Source of the DNA: Azoarcus sp031555955
GTDB lineage: Bacteria; Pseudomonadota; Gammaproteobacteria; Burkholderiales; Rhodocyclaceae
NCBI GenBank assembly: GCA_031555955.1
Contig: JAVBTY010000072.1
Span: 1 to 14,629 of the forward strand
Length of the DNA: 14,629 bases
Reading direction: 5' to 3'
Shown in pieces: positions 7,698-14,230 of the stretch (its first letter is position 1; each line of letters opens with the position of its first letter). The position numbers were made by a program, and so were the translations under genes. Below the pieces are notes generated by a model. It searched no databases, had not been told where the DNA came from, and worked only from the letters and a program-made list of their open reading frames with translations.

Positions 7698-8780
7698 TCA
7701 GCCCGGTTCCGCCAGCGCGCGCAGCCGTTCGGCGGTTGGCGGGTGGGTGGAGGCGTAGCTGTGCCAGCGCGGCGGTTCGGGTGCGTCCGCGCCGCAGGCC
7801 TTGGCATCTTCCCCGCAGCGGATGGCGCCATCGAGCCGGGTGAGGATGGCGGCGAAGTGCTCCACGCCGATGCCGTTGCGGACCAGCATCTGCGCCGCAT
7901 GGCGGTCGGCCTCGCGCTCGAAATCGCGCGAGTAGCCCATTTCGGTGAGAATCACCGGCAGCACGGTAACGACCGAGGCTACCGACGACACATCCCCGGT
8001 CAGCGCCATGGCCAGCACGCCGAGCACGGAACTCTGGATGGTGTGGCGCAGCGCGTGGCGGCGTTCGATGTGGCCGATCTCGTGCGCGAGGATGGCGAGC
8101 AGCTCTTCATCGTTCTGCGCCAGGCGGACGAGCTGGTCGGTAAACACGATGCCGCCCGAGGGCAGCGCCAGCGCATTGGGGCCGATCGAATCTTCCGCAT
8201 CGCGGAATTCCACCTGGATCCTGTGTCCCCGCGCTGATGCGACGAAAGGCGCGAAGCGCGCGCGCAGCCGGGCCTGCTCGGCCCCGTCCAGCCCGCTCGG
8301 CTCAAACATGCCCCGGTCGAGCAGCGCCAGCGCTCCGTCGCCAATCTGCTGGCTCAGTTCGGGCGATACCGCGAACGCGGCGGTTTCGGCCAGCGCCGGA
8401 ATGCCGTAGCGGACGCCGCCCCAGACGCAGAGCGCCGTCACCGCCACGCCGGCGAGCGCGTAACGCAGTTTCGATTCCAGCCGGTGCGCCAGGTTGTGGC
8501 GCGGGCGCGTGGCGGCGAGCAGCGCATCGACGGCGTCGTTATCCGGCGTTTCGAACACGTTTCCGGCAAAGCGCAGAAAACGCGGCATATTGCCCAGGCG
8601 CGACGACACTTCAAGCTGCGCCAGCGGCAGCGGCCCGGCGAGCGCCGCGCCGTCCGCGCCGGTGATGCGCACCCTGCCGTCTGCGTCCGCGCGCAGCGTC
8701 GCGGCAATACGGCGGGAATTTCCGCCGTCGAAAAAAGCGCCGTCGATGGCGCTGGCGGCAGTGGCGGCGGCTGCCGTCAC
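7698..8780 (-). CDS. Membrane-anchored M48-family zinc metallopeptidase
   Basis: A 360-residue protein. Residues 12-90 form a small N-terminal domain (AIDGAFFDGGNSRRIAATLR and on) resembling the DUF7092 type found on such peptidases. Residues about 106-130 form one membrane helix (LRYALAGVAVTALCVWGG). The rest is a peptidase M48 domain with zinc motif HEIGH at 233-237, third ligand glutamate in FEREADRHA (288-295, E290), and the C-terminal STHPPTAERLRAL (345-357) that caps the fold in BepA/Oma1-like enzymes. All catalytic residues are present. The likely role is envelope protein quality control or processing. It starts at a GTG (8780) that overlaps the stop of the upstream DUF898 gene (GTGA), so the two are translationally coupled. 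This is a pairing I recall from other proteobacteria. Confidence 0.9.
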   Translation of the reverse strand: MTAAAATAASAIDGAFFDGGNSRRIAATLRADADGRVRITGADGAALAGPLPLAQLEVSSRLGNMPRFLRFAGNVFETPDNDAVDALLAATRPRHNLAHRLESKLRYALAGVAVTALCVWGGVRYGIPALAETAAFAVSPELSQQIGDGALALLDRGMFEPSGLDGAEQARLRARFAPFVASARGHRIQVEFRDAEDSIGPNALALPSGGIVFTDQLVRLAQNDEELLAILAHEIGHIERRHALRHTIQSSVLGVLAMALTGDVSSVASVVTVLPVILTEMGYSRDFEREADRHAAQMLVRNGIGVEHFAAILTRLDGAIRCGEDAKACGADAPEPPRWHSYASTHPPTAERLRALAEPG

Positions 8781-10144
8781 AGGCCGATATCCACGTCGAA
8801 CAGATCGCCGATTTCACCGCCCGTGGCCGAGGCCGCGGCCCGCTGGTCGGCGACGAAGCTGTCCAGGCTCCCGGTAGCGTGCAGCGAGATATGTTCTGCC
8901 GCGTAGCGCGCCGTGCGCACCTTGGCCCAAGGATAGAAAAATCCCGCGGTCAGCAGCATGCCCAGCACGTTGAGCAGCATCAGTTTCAGATAGGAGCCGA
9001 TGCGGTAATCCGCGTCAAGCCGGTGGTCCGCCAGCGCGGAGTGGCGGTAGATGATGTTGGCGGACGCGCAGGTGAACCAGGCGAACGCGCCGAGGTAGGC
9101 GATGGCGATGGGAATGAAGGGCAGTGCGGACCCTTCCTCTTCCATTCTGCCCCCTCCGGACAGAAGGGCCGCCGCGAAACCGCCAATAATAATGATCAGC
9201 AGGCAAACGCCGATCAGCTTGTAGAACGGTTTCGCCCCGGCGGAAAACACGAACGGCGTCGCGCCGTAACGGCTGTTTTCCACGACAAAGCGCCGCTGGC
9301 GCTGCATGGAAAGCGGTATCAGCAGGCCCAGCGACAGCATTCCGGCAAGCGGCCACAGTACAAACACCTTTGCGGCGCTGGCGACGGAGCCGTCGAAGCC
9401 GAAGCGCACCCCGCGCCAGGCGGTGTTGTGATTACGGAAACTGAGCGAGCGCACGATGATCCACGGCAGCGCCAGGAAGAACAGCAGGCCGAGCACCGGC
9501 GAGAGAAAGGGCGAAACGAAATCCGCCATGGAATACACCAGCAGCAGGGCGAAGGCGATCAGCCGCCCCTTGAGGATTTTGAGCGGATCGGCGAGATATT
9601 CGAAGCTGTTTCCGTCCAGGCGCGTGTTGCCGTGGAAATAGCGGTTCGTGCGCACTTTCGCCCATGCCGAATAAATACCGAGAGTGATGATGGACAGCAG
9701 CAGGTTGACGATCCAGATCCGGAAAAACTCCCCCCCCGTACCGGTGAATTCGAATGGCAGATGGCGCTTTTCCGCGCTTTCCCTCGCAGCGGCAGCGGCT
9801 TTTGGGAAGGCTGGCGCGGCCATGTCCGGAACCACGGGAGCGGCGGAAGTTTCGCCCCACGCATCCCCGGACGGCGGGAGTACCGGCTGCGCCTGCGGTA
9901 CGGGCGCGGGATGCGGCGTTTCCAGCCTTGCCAGCGCGCCGATCCGGTGCAGCCGGGCGATGTAGCGCTCGGCCTCTTCGCGGTTCAGCCCTTTTTTGAG
10001 GATGACCCGGCCCTGGGTAAACAGCTGTTCCAGCCGCTCCGCGCCAAGGCCGAACAGGCGCGCAAACTCCTGCCTGACCTGGTCGGGTTCGAAGCCGTCG
10101 AGAATTTCCCCCTGAAATACGACCGCATAGCTGGCGTCCGGCAT
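8777..10144 (-). CDS. DUF898 (YjgN-like) multi-pass inner-membrane protein
   Basis: A 455-residue protein. An N-terminal cytosolic domain (about 1-78, AVVFQGEILDGFEPDQVRQE...IARLHRIGALARLE) is joined by a proline/alanine-rich linker (about 79-125) to a DUF898 membrane region. DUF898 is internally duplicated: LGIYSAWAKVRTNRYFHGNT (about 155-174) recurs as GFFYPWAKVRTARYAAEHIS near the C-terminus. Roughly six to eight membrane helices are visible, for example IGVCLLIIIIGGFAAALL. Function is unknown in the family. I choose the ATG at 10144 because AGGTGAG sits 5-11 bases ahead of it; the upstream in-frame GTG (10153) would overlap that ribosome-binding site. Its stop overlaps the M48 gene start, which suggests that peptidase and membrane protein work together. 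Confidence 0.87.
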   Translation of the reverse strand: MPDASYAVVFQGEILDGFEPDQVRQEFARLFGLGAERLEQLFTQGRVILKKGLNREEAERYIARLHRIGALARLETPHPAPVPQAQPVLPPSGDAWGETSAAPVVPDMAAPAFPKAAAAARESAEKRHLPFEFTGTGGEFFRIWIVNLLLSIITLGIYSAWAKVRTNRYFHGNTRLDGNSFEYLADPLKILKGRLIAFALLLVYSMADFVSPFLSPVLGLLFFLALPWIIVRSLSFRNHNTAWRGVRFGFDGSVASAAKVFVLWPLAGMLSLGLLIPLSMQRQRRFVVENSRYGATPFVFSAGAKPFYKLIGVCLLIIIIGGFAAALLSGGGRMEEEGSALPFIPIAIAYLGAFAWFTCASANIIYRHSALADHRLDADYRIGSYLKLMLLNVLGMLLTAGFFYPWAKVRTARYAAEHISLHATGSLDSFVADQRAAASATGGEIGDLFDVDIGL

Positions 10145-10243
10145 GCCACTCACCTGTGTAACAGTATGAAAGCAGGGATGGTAAATCAGCCGCCGGGACG
10201 TGCGCCAGCGTTAAGTCTCTGTACTTTCCGGAAATCAGGACAG

Positions 10244-10276
10244 GCGGAAAAAGCATCTGCCCAAAGGCTTTTCCGC
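10244..10276 (-). terminator. Stem-loop downstream of the secreted-protein operon
   Basis: In the 172-bp gap between the end of the secreted-protein operon and the DUF898 gene, GCGGAAAAGC pairs with GCTTTTTCCGC on the minus strand with one bulged base and a 12-base loop. There is no T-run after the stem, so it is at best a weak terminator. Its position 40 bases after the last operon stop suits a 3' end. Confidence 0.4.
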
Positions 10277-10316
10277 GTAACGGCGCAATGCGCGCCTGCG
10301 CGGCGAATCTGCCTGA

Positions 10317-11144
10317 CTAACGCACCAGAGCGCGGGTCAGCGCCTCCTGAACCGAGTTCTGCATACGCGCGCCGCGCATCATTTCCAGGCTGTTGACCGT
10401 GGCCGAGATGGTGGTGACGGTCTGGATTTTCTGGTTGTCCAGCGAATTCTGGACAACAGTCGCCAGCGTCGAGGCGGACAGGCCGGAAGCCTGGAACTGG
10501 TTGCCGGGTCCGTTCTGGATCACCGCGATGGCCGCGCCGGGCGGCAGTTCCGGCAGAGCGCCGCCGTGCAGCCGCGCCATGTCTTCCACGTTGAGGGTGG
10601 TGACGCTTTGCAGCGCGCCGTTAACGTAAATCGCCCGTTCGATGCCGAAGCTGACCCTGAGCCCGTCCGTGGTTTCGAAGCCGCCGCGCAGGGCGGCCAG
10701 CGTATCGTCGCCCACCACGGCGGCGCTGGCGAGCACGGGCGGCGGCACAGACTGGGCTACGGCAGCGCGCTGCGGCGCGGCTGGGTAGCGGTCGAAATCG
10801 CCGTAACCGCCCCCATCGGCCTCACTGGCGTAAGCGCCTTGTTCCGCGCGGATTTCCTGCGCGCTGCGGACCGTGGCCTCAACGACGGGCGCGGGTGCGG
10901 GCCGGATCACGCCGCTCGCGACTCGCGGTTGCGGAGCGGGCACGGAGGCGCATGAAGCAGAATCGTTCTGTATCCAGCTCGCCAGCGCGAACGGCTCCAG
11001 CGAGGAAGCGCCCGAAGCGCCCGCGCAGCTATCGCCAGAAGCGCCACGCGCCGTATCCATGCCTGCGGAGGCGGGGAAGGCGCTGCCGCCCGCGCCGACA
11101 AGCGTCCAGAAAAGCAGGCGGATGAGCGGGCGGTGCGAGGGCAT
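10317..11144 (-). CDS. Secreted protein with internal double-glycine motif and C-terminal QN module
   Basis: A 275-residue exported protein of no family I can name. Signal peptide at 1-27 (LIRLLFWTLVGAGGSAFPASA). Residues 28-140 are low-complexity, rich in Ala, Ser and Pro, with Cys40 and Cys65. The conserved-looking core begins with GDDTLAALRGGFETTDGL (145-162), in which LAALRGG (149-155) fits the double-glycine sites cut by C39 peptidases. It continues SFGIERAIYVNGALQSVTTL (165-184). The C-terminal part has VIQNGPGNQFQ (208-218) and VVQNSLDNQKIQTVTTISATVNSL (230-253). This QN pattern recalls the ends of the other two secreted proteins of the operon. It is the last of four genes, 21 bases after the C39 peptidase stop, and lacks the strong Shine-Dalgarno of the others. 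Likely a substrate or structural partner of the C39 peptidase (inference). Confidence 0.82.
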   Translation of the reverse strand: MPSHRPLIRLLFWTLVGAGGSAFPASAGMDTARGASGDSCAGASGASSLEPFALASWIQNDSASCASVPAPQPRVASGVIRPAPAPVVEATVRSAQEIRAEQGAYASEADGGGYGDFDRYPAAPQRAAVAQSVPPPVLASAAVVGDDTLAALRGGFETTDGLRVSFGIERAIYVNGALQSVTTLNVEDMARLHGGALPELPPGAAIAVIQNGPGNQFQASGLSASTLATVVQNSLDNQKIQTVTTISATVNSLEMMRGARMQNSVQEALTRALVR

Positions 11145-11165
11145 GGCGTCGGATTCCGCGTCGGG

Positions 11166-11882
11166 TTAAAAATCCAGCGGGCCGCGCCGCAACAGCTGCA
11201 TATCGGCCACGTCTTCGTTCAGGCCGCTGCGCAGCGGCGCCCGGGGCCTGACGCGCCAGTCTTCGGCGCTGTTGAAGCGGGCGAGTTCCGTGCGGTTGAC
11301 AATGACGAGGACGATACTGTTGAGCCACGCGCGCTCGAACTCGCCGCGATCGACCACACGCGTGCCCGCGGCGGGATCGCCGATCAGCACCTCGCCGTCC
11401 CGCAGGCCCTTGATGACCACAAAATGGGCGTAACCGTTTTCGTTGATCAGGGCGATGCCGGGCATGCTGGCCCGCGCCAGCGCATCCAGCGAAGTTTCCA
11501 CGCCGCTGGCCTGGAAGCCTCTGCGGTCGAGATACTGTTTCATATCGAGCATGGAAAAGCCTTCGCGGCGGATTTTCTCGCGGTCGCCGCGTTCGAACAT
11601 CGCCTGAAACACCTGCGCCTCATCCACGCGCCAGCCGTAGTGGTGAGAAAGCAGCGTGGCGACGGCCGCCGAACCGCAGCTGAAATCGTATTGCTGGTGC
11701 GTGGTGGAGACGAAGCGCGCCTCCTTCATGCTCACAACCGGCACGCTCACATTCCCGCCAAGCGGGGCGATAAAGCGCAGCTCGCTGGCGGAAACCGCCG
11801 TGGCGGCGCACAGGGCACATGCTGAAACCAGCGCAGCCGCCACGGGGGTGAAAAACGGACGCCGGAACGGACGGGAATCCAT
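11166..11882 (-). CDS. Exported stand-alone C39-family cysteine peptidase (FapD-like)
   Basis: A 238-residue protein with a signal peptide (RRPFFTPVAAALVSACALCAATAVSA, cut near 32). It is followed by a complete C39 papain-like domain: oxyanion Gln and catalytic Cys in QQYDFSCGSAAVATLL (63-78, Cys69), His in ENGYAHFVVIKG (148-159, His153) and Asp in VLIGDPAAGTRVV (165-177, Asp169). C39 enzymes remove leaders after double-glycine sites. Most are the N-terminal domain of ABC exporters, but this one has no transporter and should act in the periplasm or at the surface. Pseudomonas Fap amyloid operons have a similar free-standing C39 protein, FapD. Start: the ATG at 11882 has GAGGAGG at 11888-11894. 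An upstream in-frame ATG at 11927 would overlap the previous gene by 32 bases and put 15 polar residues ahead of the signal. Its neighbours supply two LAxxRGG candidate substrates. Confidence 0.9.
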   Translation of the reverse strand: MDSRPFRRPFFTPVAAALVSACALCAATAVSASELRFIAPLGGNVSVPVVSMKEARFVSTTHQQYDFSCGSAAVATLLSHHYGWRVDEAQVFQAMFERGDREKIRREGFSMLDMKQYLDRRGFQASGVETSLDALARASMPGIALINENGYAHFVVIKGLRDGEVLIGDPAAGTRVVDRGEFERAWLNSIVLVIVNRTELARFNSAEDWRVRPRAPLRSGLNEDVADMQLLRRGPLDF

Positions 11883-11895
11883 CGCGGCCTCCTCG

Positions 11896-12243
11896 CTACT
11901 GCAGCTGGACATTGAGAATGACCGCATTCTGGATCAGCACGCCGTTGCCCGAGTTCTGGATGAAGATGGGCATGCCCGACGCCCCGGCGAGCGCGCCATC
12001 GGCAATCGAGTTGTGCCCGGTAACAAGGTCGTAAGCCTGCACCTCGCTCACCGAGCCGGTGGCGTGGATGTCGCTCAGATGCGTTTCCGTGCCGCCGCGC
12101 TGGCCCGCCAGCAGCGCCGTATCCACCACCTTGCCCGCCAGCCGTGGCGGCGCTTCGCCCTGGTCCGCGCGCGCGCTGCCTGCCGGAGCGCAGGTAGCCG
12201 CCAGCGCGACGCCGAGGGCGATCATGCATTGCAGGGGAGCCAT
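11896..12243 (-). CDS. Small secreted protein with LAGQRGG site and C-terminal QN module
   Basis: A 115-residue exported protein not belonging to a family I can name. Signal peptide at about 1-26 (CMIALGVALAATCAPAGSARA, cut before DQGE). The segment 27-51 ends in TALLAGQRGG (42-51), which resembles a double-glycine leader and is about the right length (25 residues) for one. Cutting after Gly51 would leave a 64-residue product. The end of the protein, NSIADGALAGASGMPIFIQN then SGNGVLIQNAVILNVQLQ (78-115), aligns with the C-terminus of the glycine-rich protein encoded upstream. There are no cysteines after the signal peptide. Strong ribosome-binding site GAGGAGG at 12252-12258, nine to fifteen bases from the ATG. 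It lies 70 bases after the glycine-rich gene, beyond a perfect GC hairpin, and 13 bases before the C39 peptidase start. Likely a minor subunit or C39 substrate (inference). Confidence 0.82.
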   Translation of the reverse strand: MAPLQCMIALGVALAATCAPAGSARADQGEAPPRLAGKVVDTALLAGQRGGTETHLSDIHATGSVSEVQAYDLVTGHNSIADGALAGASGMPIFIQNSGNGVLIQNAVILNVQLQ

Positions 12244-12271
12244 GGTGTCTGCCTCCTCGTAGCTCCCGCGC

Positions 12272-12305
12272 CCGGCGCCGGGCGGCGCGAACCGCCCGGC
12301 GCCGG
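12272..12305 (-). promoter_or_regulatory. Perfect 14-bp GC hairpin between operon genes 1 and 2
   Basis: CCGGCGCCGGGCGG pairs perfectly with CCGCCCGGCGCCGG across a six-base loop (TTCGCG on the minus strand). It begins nine bases after the stop of the glycine-rich gene and has no U-tract. Such intercistronic hairpins often block 3' exonucleases or partly terminate transcription, giving more mRNA for the first gene than for those downstream. That would fit a bulk structural protein followed by accessory factors (inference). Confidence 0.75.
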
Positions 12306-12313
12306 AGTGCGGA

Positions 12314-13969
12314 TTACCTGAGCGTCAGGTTGGCCTGCACGTTGGCGCTTTGCTGCACCAGCGCCCCGATCCCGGTGTTCTGGGCATTGATGATGATGCC
12401 GGCGCCATTGGTGAAGCTGCCGCTGATCGTGTTGGAGAGGTTGAAATGCCCCGCATCCACCGTCAGCGTGCCGCCCGCACCGCCCGCGCCGCCCGTGCCG
12501 CCCTGGCCGGAACCGCCCGCGCCGCCCGCGCCGCCATTGGCCGCGCCGCCCGTGGCATCGCCGCTGCTCGCCATGGTCGAACCGCCCGTGCCGCCCGTGT
12601 TGCTCGCCGTGCCGCCCGCGCCGCCATTGGCAGCGCTGTTGCCGGAGGTGCCGGTAGCCCCGCCGGAAGTGCCCGCGCCAGCGGTGGAGGTGTTGCTCCC
12701 GCCGGTAGCGGTGCCTGTCCCGGCGGTGGATGTCGCCCCGCCGGAAGTGGCCGCGCCGCCGGTGCCGGAACCCGCGCCGCCGGTGGAGGTGGCGGTTTGC
12801 GTCGCCGTGCCGCCGGTAGCCGTCGAAGCCCCGCTGGTGCCGCCGGTCGAGGTCGCTGCGCCGCCGTCGCCGGAAGTTCCGCCCGTGGCGCTAGAGGTAT
12901 TGGTTCCGCCCGTCGCAGTCGCCGCCCCGGCAGCACTGGCGGTGGAAACCTCGTCAGGCTCCGCCGTTCCCGGCAGCCCCACGCTTACCGCTTTGGCATT
13001 CGCACCCGCCGCCTTGCTGAAAGCGCCGCCGCTTTGCGTATCGCCCGCACTGGCCTTGCTGCCGCCCGCCACGCTCACGCTCTTGGCTCCGCCGGCATAA
13101 CCCTTGTCGGATGCCCAGGCGTCGCCGCCAACACCCTTGGCGTTGCCGCCGACGGCGACATCCTTGGCGCTGGCGTCGCCGCCAATACCCTTCGCACCGC
13201 CCACCACGCCCACCGCGCTGCCGCCGCTGGCTTTATCGGAGGCATAAACACCGCCGGTCCTGGCGTAAGAATCGCCGCCGCCGCCAGCCAGCGCGCCTTT
13301 GGCATCGCCACCGCGCCCGCCATCGTCGCTCTTCGCGCGGCCCGAAGTGGCGTCACCCGCCACCGCCTTGCCGCCCCGCGCGCCAGCGCCGCCGTCGCCG
13401 CCATAAGCCTTGCCGCCGTCGCCGCCGTCACCGCCATAAGACTTGCCGCCATCACCGCCGCTGCCGCCCACCGCCTTGCCGCCGTAGGCTGTTCCGCCAT
13501 CGCCGCCGTAAGCTTTTCCGCCATCGCCGCCATTGGCGCTGCCAAAATTCTTTGCTTCATTGCCAAGGCCGAATACCTTGACGTTGGTCACCATGCCATC
13601 AAGCTTCGACAGCGCCACCGCCGAAGTCTTGTTGAACGAATCGGTCATCGTCGCCGTGGCCGTGCCGCCATTGACCGCCGCCGCGGTGCCGTAATCCTTG
13701 GCTACCGCCAGCCCCTTGTTATCGCGGTTATCGCCCGCGCTCTTGTCGTTGTTCTGGTCGGAATGATTGCTGCTGTCGGTGCTGCTGTCCTGGTTCGCCT
13801 GTGAATATTCATTGGCCTGCGGCCCCGCCCCACTCTGCGTGGACGTGGCCGAGGCGGACTGTGTTGCGCTTTCAGTGGCTTCGTTCAGATTGTTGGTCGG
13901 ATTGGCGAACGCCTGGGCAGAAATACCGAGAGCGAGCGCGATTGCACTGGTGAGCAGACTGCGTTGCAT
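12314..13969 (-). CDS. Large glycine-rich repetitive secreted protein (putative matrix/fibre subunit or adhesin)
   Basis: A 551-residue exported protein, recognised as a type but not as a named family. Signal peptide 1-23 (LLTSAIALALGISAQAFA). Residues 24-85 are rich in Ser, Thr, Asn, Gln and Asp. Residues 86-145 look more ordered (AAAVNGGTATATMTDSFNKT, then LSKLDGMVTNVKVFGLGNEA). Residues 147-310 repeat GGDGGKAYGGDGG-like units with regular Lys-Ala-Tyr. Residues 345-500 repeat a Ser/Thr/Ala form such as ATGGTSG and end in GGAGGAGG-type runs. Residues 500-551 form a C-terminal module with NTGIGALVQQSANVQANL. There are no cysteines. Near-every-third-residue glycine would suit polyproline-II or beta-stacked fibres (inference). 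Start: ATG at 13969, preceded by AGAGGAGG (13976-13983); the frame is open further upstream to 14236 but that is the promoter region. First gene of the sigma-54-type operon. RTX-like Ca-binding nonapeptides (GGxGxDxUx) are not clearly present. Confidence 0.85.
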   Translation of the reverse strand: MQRSLLTSAIALALGISAQAFANPTNNLNEATESATQSASATSTQSGAGPQANEYSQANQDSSTDSSNHSDQNNDKSAGDNRDNKGLAVAKDYGTAAAVNGGTATATMTDSFNKTSAVALSKLDGMVTNVKVFGLGNEAKNFGSANGGDGGKAYGGDGGTAYGGKAVGGSGGDGGKSYGGDGGDGGKAYGGDGGAGARGGKAVAGDATSGRAKSDDGGRGGDAKGALAGGGGDSYARTGGVYASDKASGGSAVGVVGGAKGIGGDASAKDVAVGGNAKGVGGDAWASDKGYAGGAKSVSVAGGSKASAGDTQSGGAFSKAAGANAKAVSVGLPGTAEPDEVSTASAAGAATATGGTNTSSATGGTSGDGGAATSTGGTSGASTATGGTATQTATSTGGAGSGTGGAATSGGATSTAGTGTATGGSNTSTAGAGTSGGATGTSGNSAANGGAGGTASNTGGTGGSTMASSGDATGGAANGGAGGAGGSGQGGTGGAGGAGGTLTVDAGHFNLSNTISGSFTNGAGIIINAQNTGIGALVQQSANVQANLTLR

Positions 13970-13998
13970 GGCTTGCCTCCTCTGAAGGAAAACAGGAT

Positions 13999-14023
13999 CC
14001 GGCAAAACGCCAGACCCTGCCGG
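13999..14023 (-). promoter_or_regulatory. Hairpin in the predicted 5' leader of the glycine-rich operon
   Basis: CCGGCA and TGCCGG pair across a 13-base loop, at about the predicted transcription start and 15 bases before the AGAGGAGG ribosome-binding site. It could stabilise the leader. No known riboswitch pattern (for example cyclic-di-GMP) is recognisable. Confidence 0.4.
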
Positions 14024-14030
14024 CGAGCAT

Positions 14031-14046
14031 GGCAACTCCCGTGCCA
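14031..14046 (-). promoter_or_regulatory. Sigma-54 (RpoN) -24/-12 promoter of the secreted-protein operon
   Basis: The minus strand reads TGGCACGGGAGTTGCC. It fits the sigma-54 consensus TGGCACG-N4-TTGCW at every position except the last base, with GG and GC at the required ten-base spacing. Transcription would start near 14020, giving a leader of about 50 bases that includes the strong ribosome-binding site of the glycine-rich gene. I found no other good -24/-12 match in the window. Sigma-54 promoters need an enhancer-binding activator, which suits the inverted repeat further upstream. Confidence 0.78.
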
Positions 14047-14212
14047 CCCCCGCACAAAGCCCTTCCCCGCTGGAAATGCCCCGCAACAAGCTGCTGACGG
14101 CAGCGCAAGGTGTTTCACACTGCTTACATCCACAGGCGGCCTGATGAAGACACGCCCAGCCTAACGCCATGACAAACCAGATGAAATCACAACCCGGCGC
14201 GATGTTTCGATA

Positions 14213-14230
14213 TGTATCGGGGCCGATACA
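14213..14230. promoter_or_regulatory. Perfect 18-bp inverted repeat, candidate activator (UAS) site
   Basis: On the minus strand TGTATCGG-CC-CCGATACA: two perfect 8-base arms around a 2-base centre. It lies about 170 bases upstream of the -24 box and about 190-200 bases from the predicted start. That is the range in which sigma-54 enhancer-binding proteins act. The factor is unknown; the sequence is not the NtrC consensus. Confidence 0.6.

Noticed and set aside
8879..10396. 505-codon open frame on + opposite DUF898
   Set aside because: Translation is Arg/Gln-rich without any family signature. The opposite strand encodes a clear DUF898 membrane protein.
11883..11927. Upstream start for the C39 peptidase at 11927
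   Set aside because: It overlaps the previous gene and has no ribosome-binding site. The ATG at 11882 has GAGGAGG and begins a normal signal peptide.
12350..13804. 484-codon open frame on + opposite the glycine-rich gene
   Set aside because: It is an antisense shadow of GC-rich repeats with an Arg/Ala-rich translation. The minus frame has a signal peptide, a ribosome-binding site and a promoter.
12314..13969. RTX toxin or PEP-CTERM protein
   Set aside because: The GGDGG units lack the regular nonapeptide RTX pattern. The C-terminus has no Pro-Glu-Pro plus membrane helix plus basic tail.
14110..14120. Possible parS site (TGTTTCAC)
   Set aside because: Only one half of the palindrome is present; the other half does not match GTGAAACA.
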